Shown piece by piece: positions 9,301-16,938 of a stretch of 64,000 nucleotides of DNA. The stretch is from positions 1 through 64,000 of the forward strand of contig PLTN01000162.1 in the NCBI GenBank assembly GCA_003164495.1, written 5' to 3'. The stretch is from Vulcanimicrobiota bacterium. GTDB taxonomy: Bacteria; Vulcanimicrobiota; Vulcanimicrobiia; Vulcanimicrobiales; Vulcanimicrobiaceae. Positions within the stretch are counted from its first letter, which is position 1. Each line of letters begins with the position of its first letter. The notes beneath the pieces were generated by a model. It was not told where the DNA came from. It made no database searches and worked only from the letters and a program-made list of their open reading frames with translations. The translations under genes were made by a program, and so were the position numbers.

Positions 9301-10441
9301 ATCGATCACGGTTCCGTGCAATCGCGTAGACGTAATGCCCCTTGGCCGCGATACTCCTCGCGAAGCCGGGATCGTCGCTGTTCATGACGATGATCATCGG
9401 ACGCATAGCGCGACTGAGTTCGCGAGCGGCATCGTCCGTCCGCGCAACGATTGTTCGCAGCCGATGCGATTCACGGACTTCCGCCGGCAGCATAGAGAGC
9501 GCGCTCCAAAGGAACGCGCTGGCCTCTTCGTTCGTCGACGAGTGAACGGTCAGCACCGATGCTGGGGCCTTCAACCACGCGTGCACGCATGTCGCCTCGT
9601 CGTCGCGCCCGGCAAGCAGCACCGCCTCGGGGAGCGGTGGTACCGTCGCGAGCGAGAAACGCTCCCACGCTTCCTTTAGCGACTCGATGCCGGTGCGTGG
9701 AACTTTCCCGATCCGTTCCGCAAGCCAGAGCTGCACGCCCGGATGCTCGTCGAGCCAGTGAACTAAATCGTCGACATCGAGCGCCATCACGTCCGCGAAG
9801 ACCCGCCGCGCGCGCTGCCGCGCGATCCAGACGTCCTTCCCCGGCCAATTCCGCATTACAACGAAGACGAACGACATCGCTTGACGCGTCTCGGGATCGA
9901 GCGCTTCTTCTCGCTTCTTGAAGTCACCGTCGGCCTTCTTGTCGATGCCGCTGTTGACCGTCAGCTCCCAGCCGGACTTCCCGATCGGCACGCGATTCGC
10001 TACGGCGCGCGGGGAATCGCACGTCCCGTCCCATCCGCCGGCCTGCGTGCTCTCTCCAGCTGGGAAATGTCTCATGACGTCCGGACCGGCCCCAGCAAGG
10101 ACGAGCCGGTCGATAAGCTCCGGAAGACCGCTGCGCCCGTCAAGGCGGTTGGCCCATTCGAGGAGATCGCCGCTGTTGATCAGCCGAAACGGCTGTCCGT
10201 CAGCCAGCGCCGGCTCCTGAGCATTCGCAGCAGCCAGACTCGCTTGCTCGCCGGTGAAGCGAACGCCACCGTTTTCGAGCGCCTTCGTGAGGGCGTCGAC
10301 GCTGTTTGCGATCGGCGTGCGAGCTCCGCGCTCGAAGTCGGCCACGGTCGAAATCGCCGTTTGGGCTTCTTCAGCGAGTCGTCGCTGCGACCACGCCAGG
10401 AGTGCGCGGCCTGCGCGGCAGGTTTCAGGAGCGAGGCTCAT
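6368..10441 (-). CDS. 1357-aa protein: N-terminal XRE-type HTH, putative PD-(D/E)XK-like domain, large C-terminal (STAND/repeat-like) region
   Basis: HTH 'RAGRALLAWSQRRLAEEAQTAISTVADFERGARTPIANSVDALTKALENGGVRF'; then 'LPELIDRLVLAGAGPDVMRHFPAGESTQAGGWDG...WELTVNSGIDKKADGDFKKR...FVFVVMRNWPGKDVWI' resembling a nuclease-like domain found at the start of large bacterial proteins. Confidence 0.75.
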   Translation of the reverse strand: MSLAPETCRAGRALLAWSQRRLAEEAQTAISTVADFERGARTPIANSVDALTKALENGGVRFTGEQASLAAANAQEPALADGQPFRLINSGDLLEWANRLDGRSGLPELIDRLVLAGAGPDVMRHFPAGESTQAGGWDGTCDSPRAVANRVPIGKSGWELTVNSGIDKKADGDFKKREEALDPETRQAMSFVFVVMRNWPGKDVWIARQRARRVFADVMALDVDDLVHWLDEHPGVQLWLAERIGKVPRTGIESLKEAWERFSLATVPPLPEAVLLAGRDDEATCVHAWLKAPASVLTVHSSTNEEASAFLWSALSMLPAEVRESHRLRTIVARTDDAARELSRAMRPMIIVMNSDDPGFARSIAAKGHYVYAIARNRDRSGVDVTLGPVHRYELEEALMAGVRESGVGVDLLRISRSRGEARSLAKRAGGSVSVLRRILATQTMPPPSWVGTTSKGVLSALLLAGAWDESYEGDRALIERLATQPYDHVARELEPLTAGIDAPVIRSGTKLRWVSRLDAWFFLAPALTKSDLDAFFDGAEVALREFDPRFDDVDRSRMIAYGERKPGHSHEVRAGLAEALDVMAVHPEEAPPNLHIDSRVEGFVRGLLDHADAALWWSLRAEFPALAEAAPDQFLDALDASLDAHDAPVSVLLKSDGGVFSRDYISDLTSALERLAWAPAYFARAVAVLARLAERDTRDNRQGNRPTATLRQIFLPWTPQTYVSLEDRLTCLDMMRSDANRAAWDLMLSILPKGGGDHSSYSSQLIWRRVEEDAQEFPTQKLLQRSANEVFERLLADVGSDVERWSDFFKNVVGLTHGQQERMARAFLDVAREIVDERTRVDAREFVRGVLNRHRESSSTWWAMPEPVLGLLQEAFDLLAPTSLVERDGWVFANYPKPPVTNAGHDLYKMLALNDENRLRVARELIEAADIELIFEMASAVENPVALGTALMKTGLDDPVRPAIVDRACRSEDYKLREFGRGLVLGAVEVLGSEWAAGLVRDAVTAGWSAEAIAVILRGMPFDTVTIRVASEAGETVDDAYWKSVPWMFMMHASPADRVVAVKELLRVDRPVEAVALIGQTGPKDFPSSLQLRAMEAASSQIGSVRGGNDSSMLGHYCGLILDRLEADPSIDRVALFGLEWTYYGFLQNSGREPKLLETGLAESPDFFLTVVSSIYRGDDDGTATATDEDPERRAALATQSYMLLDSWKRVPGSDEDGQIDGAALMAWVNAVRAGAAVAKRSAIVDQQIGTILAAAKPDGNGEWPPKAVRDTIERAKSREIERGVELGVRNGRGVTTRGPLDGGELERGEKRRFEDLAKRYAITAPRTAAVLRAIAKSYGIDGVYMDQISGSIGGV

Positions 10442-10449
10442 CTCAGGTC

Positions 10450-10484
10450 ATATTAAACAACTGACATACGCTTTGTCAACTGAC
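10450..10484 (-). promoter_or_regulatory. Sigma70-like promoter with overlapping CAACTGAC direct repeats (putative operator)
   Basis: Minus strand TTGACA (10479-10474), 18 nt, TAATAT (10455-10450), then ATG at 10441; CAACTGAC at 10458-10465 and 10477-10484. Confidence 0.55.
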
Positions 10485-10657
10485 TGTCTGGGGCCCCGGG
10501 GGCCTTTTCGGAGAAAGGCCGTCTTCTAGTCCATAACAAGTAAGCACTTTTCATGCCGGTCCGAACTTCGACTAATAACGACTGTATCACGCACGCCACG
10601 CGCGAAGAACGCAATGCGAGAAGCAGTACAGCTGTCCGCGGAGAGGCGAATTGAATA

Positions 10658-11602
10658 GTGGCTGACGTTCATCTGCATCACGAAGGCTATCCGTCGAAAA
10701 CGAATGCTGTCGTTCGAATCGACGAATCACGTATTCACGTGTCGGCCATTGCGACGGCGCCCGCAGTCATTATCCCGTTCGAAGTGCTCGAGCATATCGG
10801 TGATGCAGCGTTACGGCCGGCGTCGCAAATGCTACTGAGCGTTGGCGGCAGAATCTCGCATCGTAGTGATCCAACGGGCATCGCGCACGGCGTGATGATC
10901 CCGCAGCAACTCGTCACGACGTCTGAGCGGAACCTCGTCGTTCCCATGTCGACTGCTCAACTAGAGCTGATCGATGCCGAGCGCGATCCAGCGTCGTTTA
11001 CACTATATCTATGGCTCAACGCATTGGCGGATATGAAGCAATCCTTCATTCCGCGCGAGAACATCGACGATCGACACCTCGTGACCGTTTCGTCCGGTCA
11101 AAATCCGACATACGTGAAGATCGACGCTGAGCACTGGCTGCGCCTTTTAGCCGAACTCGGAAGCGATCATCGGAGGCTTCTGGAGCTGCCCTCAGTCGCG
11201 CTCCGAAACGATACGTCGAACTGGGCTGAATGCACAGTCGAGCTGCAAGCGGCATCACTCGCTTGGCGCCGACGTGAATACCGCGAGGTTGCATCGAAGT
11301 GCCGGCTCGTGATCGAAGGCCTCACAACGATCTTGGGCTCGCAATTTGCGGTCGCGCGCGGCGAGAAAGGCATGGAAGAGTGGGGCAAAGCAATCGGAAA
11401 TGTTTTGAACAATCGATGGAAAGACGCGACCGGCGGTGACCGCTCAGCGGACGGCGAGTTGCTCGTGTCTTTGATGTATGCGGCTTTTCGATGGTCTTCG
11501 GCCTCTCATCACTTCGGCGGATTCGCATTTGACAAACGAACTGCGAGTTTGTCGCTCGCGCTCGCTACCGATCTGTACATTTTCGTAGCGGGGCTCGTTT
11601 GA
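10658..11602 (+). CDS. Hypothetical protein with helical C-terminal domain
   Basis: 314-aa ORF, C-terminus 'YREVASKCRLVIEGLTTILG...' helical. Confidence 0.65.
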   Translation: MADVHLHHEGYPSKTNAVVRIDESRIHVSAIATAPAVIIPFEVLEHIGDAALRPASQMLLSVGGRISHRSDPTGIAHGVMIPQQLVTTSERNLVVPMSTAQLELIDAERDPASFTLYLWLNALADMKQSFIPRENIDDRHLVTVSSGQNPTYVKIDAEHWLRLLAELGSDHRRLLELPSVALRNDTSNWAECTVELQAASLAWRRREYREVASKCRLVIEGLTTILGSQFAVARGEKGMEEWGKAIGNVLNNRWKDATGGDRSADGELLVSLMYAAFRWSSASHHFGGFAFDKRTASLSLALATDLYIFVAGLV

Positions 11603-11665
11603 CATCGACTCGATCGACTTCAGATTGCGCGACGTCGCGGCGAGTAAATCGAGAAATATGGAGGG

Positions 11666-12568
11666 TTGACGTTGACGGGAGCACCGAAGCCGGTCGAAGG
11701 CCAACGCCGTCTGTTTCGTAAGGGCGAAAGCTTAAGCACGCAGGCACAACTCGGGATGTTCGGCTACGACGACTATTTGATCGCAAGCGGTTTTCAAAGC
11801 GCCGCCCAGATCTTGGCTGCGTCGTTAAAAGAAGGCGGCCCGCATCCCCACTTGCTCGTTTATCCGCTCGTCTTCGCTTACCGGCAATTCGTTGAGTTGA
11901 TGTTGAAGCACATCGTTCGAAGCATGCAGAGTTTCGCGACATTCCCAAATAATATCAAAGTCGACGCAGCAATGAGCGCTCATGCGATTGAGCCACTCAT
12001 CGAATTGATCGCGGGGGGAATGGAAGCGGTGGATCCGCAGCTGGCCCAATCTGAGGAGATGAGAGTTTTAAAAGGTCGAATCAGCGAGTTCCATGAGATG
12101 GATCCCGGTTCTTACGCTTTCCGGTACACGCGCGATAAAAGAGGCAAGCGATACAACGAGCCAAACACGACCTTTGACCTCGCGTCCTTCGCGGCTGAGA
12201 TGGAAGAAGTGGCGGCGCTCCTCTACGATCTCTCGGAATGGTCTGTCGAGTCGAACGCCACCGTCCTTGAGGCGTGGGCCGGCGCTGTGGACCGAGCGCT
12301 ACGTAAGAAGCGTGAGGTCGACGTTTTGTCCGGCGGTAGGAAGTTGTACTCGATGGTGCATGGACCGACTGCGGAATGGTCGCTCAATGGAGATTCTCGC
12401 TGGGCGACAGCGCATCTGCTCGGCGACAAGCTCGTGCACGTCGAACTCTGGGATAAAGCTGATGTTGAGAGTTTCCACGTTGAGCGGTTCACGCCGGCTG
12501 CCGACGACGCCGGAGTAATCGCGCTCGCTACTGAAACGATCTGGACGTACTTGAAGCGCGCCGATTAA
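11666..12568 (+). CDS. Hypothetical all-alpha protein (HEPN-like?)
   Basis: 300-aa ORF with 'YPLVFAYRQFVELMLKHIVRSM' helix; co-oriented with the preceding gene. Confidence 0.65.
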   Translation: MTLTGAPKPVEGQRRLFRKGESLSTQAQLGMFGYDDYLIASGFQSAAQILAASLKEGGPHPHLLVYPLVFAYRQFVELMLKHIVRSMQSFATFPNNIKVDAAMSAHAIEPLIELIAGGMEAVDPQLAQSEEMRVLKGRISEFHEMDPGSYAFRYTRDKRGKRYNEPNTTFDLASFAAEMEEVAALLYDLSEWSVESNATVLEAWAGAVDRALRKKREVDVLSGGRKLYSMVHGPTAEWSLNGDSRWATAHLLGDKLVHVELWDKADVESFHVERFTPAADDAGVIALATETIWTYLKRAD

Positions 12569-12696
12569 TTGCGGCCGCTTTCGTGTTTGGATATAGGCAG
12601 CAATGCTAAAGTATGCTTCATTTTGATGGATTATTAGCGCTGACGAAAAGAACCGAGCATACTGACGTCGCGTTTGCTTCGCGCGGCTCGCAGTGC

Positions 12697-13293
12697 TCAC
12701 GCAGATATCGTTGTCGGCTGCGCGTGGCAGTCGCAGCTACAGTCGCCGGAACAGTCAGCGTGACGGCCGGCTGAGCAGGCTGCTCGCATGACTTTCATGG
12801 CGAGGTTCTCGGAAAATGGCGGTAGCGTCTCTGCCAGGCCAACGTAAGCGCGCCCTTTTAGCTGCATGACGAACGATGTCAGGGTCGCGTCGGCATTAAG
12901 ACGAACGTTGATGATGTCCTCGGCCTCTGCAATTCGCTCGGCGCCGCTCTGTAGCTCCATCGGTGAGACGACGATGCCCCCGAGGGCACCCGTATCGTGT
13001 ATGCGATAGGCGATCGCAGCGAGCGCTTCTTGTTTGAGCTTCGAGGTCGTGTAGCGGCGGCATTCGACGACGTAGAACATGCCCTCGTTGTTAGCAAGAA
13101 ACGCTACTCCGTCGAGCTCCCATGAGGTAACCGTACCGTCGACCTGTTGCTTGCCCTCAACGCGATCGAGGCCAAAGTCCGTAGCGAAGCGGTCGAGCAG
13201 CTTTTGGGCAATCTCTTCATATCGCTCGGCATTCGCCTGGCGGGTTGGTACGGGTGTCGACCGCTCGTCGGGCCCCTGCGGAAGTTGCGTCAT
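12697..13293 (-). CDS. Mrr-like restriction-endonuclease-fold protein with Cys/His-rich tail
   Basis: 'WELDGVAFLANNEGMFYVVECRRYTTSKLKQEALAAIAYRI' resembles PD-(D/E)XK core; C-terminus 'CSAGRHADCSGDCSCDCHA'. Confidence 0.6.
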   Translation of the reverse strand: MTQLPQGPDERSTPVPTRQANAERYEEIAQKLLDRFATDFGLDRVEGKQQVDGTVTSWELDGVAFLANNEGMFYVVECRRYTTSKLKQEALAAIAYRIHDTGALGGIVVSPMELQSGAERIAEAEDIINVRLNADATLTSFVMQLKGRAYVGLAETLPPFSENLAMKVMRAACSAGRHADCSGDCSCDCHAQPTTISA

Positions 13294-13592
13294 GGATGGC
13301 TGCTTCGACGCGGAGGTCGGTTTTGTTCACCTGGTGCGCGCGTCGGTCCGCGGTTACACGTTCGGATGCCCATTGGCTCGAAACCACCTAACCCACAAAG
13401 GCACTTCCGCTCCGGGAGTGCCTGTATCAGGAAAGACCGCGCTCGTCTGACCAAGCTATTTAGCAGGCTTAGCTGCCCATCGTTCTGCCCACCAACAGGA
13501 CGGTACTACCTGAGCCTACCCGTGCTGGACAGGCTCGGCCAAATATGGAACGATACTCCCCAGCACTAGGCGGACTATCTGATACGGACGTA

Positions 13593-13620
13593 AGCGAGTT
13601 CGATTCTCGTTGGCGCACCA
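13593..13620 (+). other. tRNA 3'-end-like fragment (T-arm + acceptor strand + CCA), one nt short of canonical
   Basis: 'gcgagTTCGATTctcgttggcgcaCCA': 5-bp T-stem around TTCGATT loop but 15 rather than 16 nt to the end of CCA; no D/anticodon arms recognisable upstream. Confidence 0.45.
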
Positions 13621-13900
13621 CTCAGACCCGCTACAGCGGCGTTTTTCATTGATACGGTGACGGGCGTCCGGAATCCGCGCTCCTGCCGTCCGCGCTGCCC
13701 GCAACCCGTTCGAGCACTGAGCGCTCTGACGGAGTCCGCGTCTGCCAGCGTTGAGTCGATCACGCTGAGCGAGTTCAGGACCCGTGAAATCGACCGACGC
13801 GGCTACCGAATGGCTACCGCGGTGGAGGGCACCCCAAAAACTACGCCAGCGGGACCACAATTTCGAGCCGCCTAAACGGCCCGAACGAAAGGAGGTCCCC

Positions 13901-14167
13901 ATGGCCCGCAAACGCCAGTCCCCCGAGTCGATCGCGAAGGTCCTACGGCAAGCCGAATCCGGCATTCCGATCGCCGAACTCGCCCGCAAAACCGGCGTCC
14001 ACGAGAACACGATCCATCTCTGGAAAAAGAAATACGGCGCGCTCGGTACGCCTGAGATTCGCGAGATCAACGAATTGCGTGACGAGAATACGCGACTCAA
14101 GCGGCTCGTCGCTGATCTGACGCTCGACAAAGTCATGCTCCAAGACGTGCTCTCAAAAAAGCTCTGA
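13901..14167 (+). CDS. IS3-family transposase OrfA
   Basis: RBS aaggagg then ATG at 13901; 'MARKRQSPESIAKVLRQAESGIPIAELARKTGVHENTIHLWKKKYGAL...ENTRLKRLVADLTLDKVMLQDVLSKKL'. Confidence 0.85.
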   Translation: MARKRQSPESIAKVLRQAESGIPIAELARKTGVHENTIHLWKKKYGALGTPEIREINELRDENTRLKRLVADLTLDKVMLQDVLSKKL

Positions 14168-14445
14168 AGCCGGCCAAGCAGCGCGTGTTGGCCGGCGAGC
14201 TTCAGGAAGATTACGGCGCAAGCCAAAGGCGCATTTGCGAGACGATGCGATTCAATCGCAAGTCGATGTAATATAAGCCCAAGATCGGCGTTATCTCGTC
14301 TGTATCGCCTAGAAGGTCTAAGTTTTATGCGCAAAAGGCCCGAAGCGCCGGCGCAAATCCGCGGTGATGCGCGTTCGCATCGCGCCAACGCAGGCAAATC
14401 ATGTCTGGTGCATGGACTTCATGCATGATCGTCTAGTGAACCAAG
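14164..14445 (+). pseudogene. Truncated/degraded IS3-family OrfB
   Basis: Translated fragments 'LKPAKQRVLAGELQEDYGASQRRICETMRFNRKSM*' and 'NHVWCMDFMHDRL' (DDE region) separated by stops/frameshifts. Confidence 0.7.
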
Positions 14446-14498
14446 TTCCTGGAAGCAACCGGCGATGTAGATGATGACGCGGAACGCTCTCCATCGAG

Positions 14499-15287
14499 CT
14501 AAGCTGATGGGCACTTTGCCCCGCCCTCGTCGACCGACCATTGACGCAATTGCCGTTCAAGATCTTCGCGACGCTCTGCAAACTGCGCCTTACGGTGACC
14601 ATTGTTGCCGGAAGGATGAGGAAAGCCGATGAGCACTCGACCCCTATCGATCAGTCCTTGATCAATAAGATGACATACGCCCGTTGACGCTGACATCCCG
14701 AGCGGCACTATCAACGCATTCGGTGCTGCGATCAATCGAGGTGCGAGTAGCACATCAATCATTTCACGGAAAAGCCTGGTTTTCGGGAGGTCGACCGTGC
14801 CGCCGAAGTTGCGATTTTCGGGACCCTTAAACACCGGATATACGAGCGCGGAGGTTGCGGCAATTCCTGCTTCGTCATTCTTGTTGAATAGTAAGAGCGA
14901 ACTATCAACATCGAAGATTCGATGTAAACCGATCTCGTCAAGCATCTTGCAAAGATTCGCACGCATCTGACCTCCGAACGCCACCTCGGACCTCAGCATC
15001 CGGCCAAATACTACTGCATCATCGCGTTCAGCAGCCTCGGTTTCACGATAAAGTTTTGCCGAGAGCTGTAGCTGAGCGAGTCCGGGAGTTAGACCCACGA
15101 AAACGATGCAGCTGCCGGACTCCGGAAATCCACCGAGCGGAGCGAAGAAAACGCGGTATTGGCCCTGGGAGGCAAGCAGAAATCGTTCTGCGAGGAGATC
15201 GCACTTTTGAAAGGATAGCGGGTCGTAAGACTTCCAAAGCCCGCTAAGGCGCTGCTCTGCAAAGGGCCCGTTCTGTGCGCGCATCAC
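14499..15287 (-). CDS. Uracil-DNA glycosylase superfamily-like protein
   Basis: Motif 'VFVGLTPG' near N-terminus and 'IGFPHPSGNNGHR' near C-terminus, as in UDG-like folds. Confidence 0.55.
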   Translation of the reverse strand: MMRAQNGPFAEQRLSGLWKSYDPLSFQKCDLLAERFLLASQGQYRVFFAPLGGFPESGSCIVFVGLTPGLAQLQLSAKLYRETEAAERDDAVVFGRMLRSEVAFGGQMRANLCKMLDEIGLHRIFDVDSSLLLFNKNDEAGIAATSALVYPVFKGPENRNFGGTVDLPKTRLFREMIDVLLAPRLIAAPNALIVPLGMSASTGVCHLIDQGLIDRGRVLIGFPHPSGNNGHRKAQFAERREDLERQLRQWSVDEGGAKCPSA

Positions 15288-15343
15288 GCAAACCGATGCT
15301 TATACCAAGACGTTAGCGACTATCGGCGATGAGCGAGCCCGCG

Positions 15344-16030
15344 TTATCTTGGCGTGCTTTCCGGGCTGGGACCGGCGTAAGGCTGCGCGGGTAGGTACAC
15401 GTCGTGATCAACAAACACCACGAAGTTCTGCTTCGGCGTGATCGTGACGTCTTTTCCGTGCACGAAGTTGTGCGCGAAAAGGCCGAGTGGGCCAAGAAGC
15501 AAGTACGTTGCGATGGTCGCAGTACTCGAAGCCCCCTTTGTATCACCGGTTTCGCTCGCGTGATTCGTTTGAGAGAGTTTGATCTTCCCGCCATCTACCG
15601 CGTAGACCCAATCGATCGTAAACGCCAGCTTACCGCCGGATCCATTACCGGCGGAATGCTCTGCCGAGGTCACGGTGGCGTGCCCGTTCGCACCTGCGGC
15701 GATAAACAAGTAGCCTTTAACTACCACTGGCTTCCGAACCACAATGGCGATTTGGTCATCAACCTCTGCTGTCGCCGACGAAATCGGTTCAGCGAGTGAG
15801 ACCATGACCGTCGTGCCCCCAAGCAAATCTTCGCCGATCGGACTCGGCGCCGGCGAGGCCGGCAGAGACATAGACGAGGCGGCGCCCGTCGGCGGCGCTG
15901 GCACAGGGGCAACTGGATTCGGAGTATCTGTTGCCGTTTGAGCGTTTGCTACATTCAGGGATAGCAGAACGAGAACCATCGCTATCCGTGCCACCACGCA
16001 AGCACGTTCGAGTCGCAAGATTAGCTCCAT
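15344..16030 (-). CDS. Secreted hypothetical protein
   Basis: Internal ATG gives 'MELILRLERACVVARIAMVLVLLSLNVANAQ' signal peptide; upstream part of the ORF is a DUF1272 fragment. Confidence 0.6.
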   Translation of the reverse strand: MELILRLERACVVARIAMVLVLLSLNVANAQTATDTPNPVAPVPAPPTGAASSMSLPASPAPSPIGEDLLGGTTVMVSLAEPISSATAEVDDQIAIVVRKPVVVKGYLFIAAGANGHATVTSAEHSAGNGSGGKLAFTIDWVYAVDGGKIKLSQTNHASETGDTKGASSTATIATYLLLGPLGLFAHNFVHGKDVTITPKQNFVVFVDHDVYLPAQPYAGPSPESTPR

Positions 16031-16258
16031 TTCCAAGGCTCCAGGCCATAATGGCTCCGGCGCCTCTTCCGTGTTTAGCAAGAGAACCGAGGGTCCCCCT
16101 GCTCTAGCCTGCCCCCCCGGCCGCCGCTCCGACCCTCGGGCGGCAATTTGCACGCACGTTCGGCAAAACGTGCACTCGAAGGTGCAGATCATCGCCTCCG
16201 GCGAGTCTGGTGGGAGATTACGATCGCAGCATTCGCAGTTGGCGCGCAGTTCAAGCAT
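16031..16258 (-). pseudogene. DUF1272-like zinc-ribbon N-terminus, C-terminal Cys pair lost
   Basis: 'MLELRANCECCDRNLPPDSPEAMICTFECTFCRTCV' is a strong DUF1272 signature; expected CPNCGGE segment absent in frame. Confidence 0.6.
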
Positions 16259-16270
16259 GACGCAACCCTC

Positions 16271-16299
16271 CGGCCCGTCTCTTCCACAAAGACGGGCCG
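16271..16299. terminator. Inverted repeat (10-bp perfect stem), candidate terminator or processing hairpin
   Basis: cggcccgtct-cttccacaa-agacgggccg. Confidence 0.5.
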
Positions 16300-16300
16300 T

Positions 16301-16882
16301 CTAAGCTAGTGTGTAGTCCGCGATGAAGAATAGGGTGCGACGGGTGGCCGTGGATGTCGGTGCGAAATCGGGCATCTCCAGATCCGTGGTTGACGGTTGT
16401 CCGAGGTGCCAGAGGCCGCCCGATGCCGTGATACCGTCGCTAGCCGTCGTCGTGTCCTCGGCATACGTGTAGAGCGGATGACCGTTATAGGTGAGTTGGA
16501 GCGTGCCCTCGGGACGCGTAATTTCACCAAACGGCGCGACCAGCGTGGCGCCCGCGGGCGGAACCACCGGCGGCCAGAACGTGGTGCACCCAACGGTCGC
16601 CGGCGGCACCGGTGCCGCGCACGCCGACAATCCAGGGGTCGTGAGGTCGAGATCGAAATTATATACGGCGAAGCCGTTGATTGCCGCGAGGCCGGTCTGC
16701 GAGCCGCGCGTTGCGGTCGAGAAGGCTGCCTGCGGGAGTGCGGGCGGCGCAGTAGGGGCTACCGTAGCGGGCGCCGCGAGAGGCGACATGGAGGTGCTAT
16801 TCGAGCCGCCGCTGCACGCCGAGAAGACGGCGAGCGCGACAACCGACAAGGCGGCGGGCAATGTGATAGCGCGATAATTCAT
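16301..16882 (-). CDS. Lipoprotein with secreted-repeat motif
   Basis: Lipobox 'FSACSGG'; 'TYNGHPLYTYAEDT' motif. Confidence 0.75.
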   Translation of the reverse strand: MNYRAITLPAALSVVALAVFSACSGGSNSTSMSPLAAPATVAPTAPPALPQAAFSTATRGSQTGLAAINGFAVYNFDLDLTTPGLSACAAPVPPATVGCTTFWPPVVPPAGATLVAPFGEITRPEGTLQLTYNGHPLYTYAEDTTTASDGITASGGLWHLGQPSTTDLEMPDFAPTSTATRRTLFFIADYTLA

Positions 16883-16938
16883 GCGCGCATTATCGCTCGA
16901 TAGCCTAAGCCGCTTTTGAAGACGCGATCGTCGCGGTC

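Noticed and set aside
13516-14397. 293-aa minus-strand ORF over the IS3 remnant
   Set aside because: Antisense to the transposase, no recognisable domain, and spans the tRNA-like fragment.
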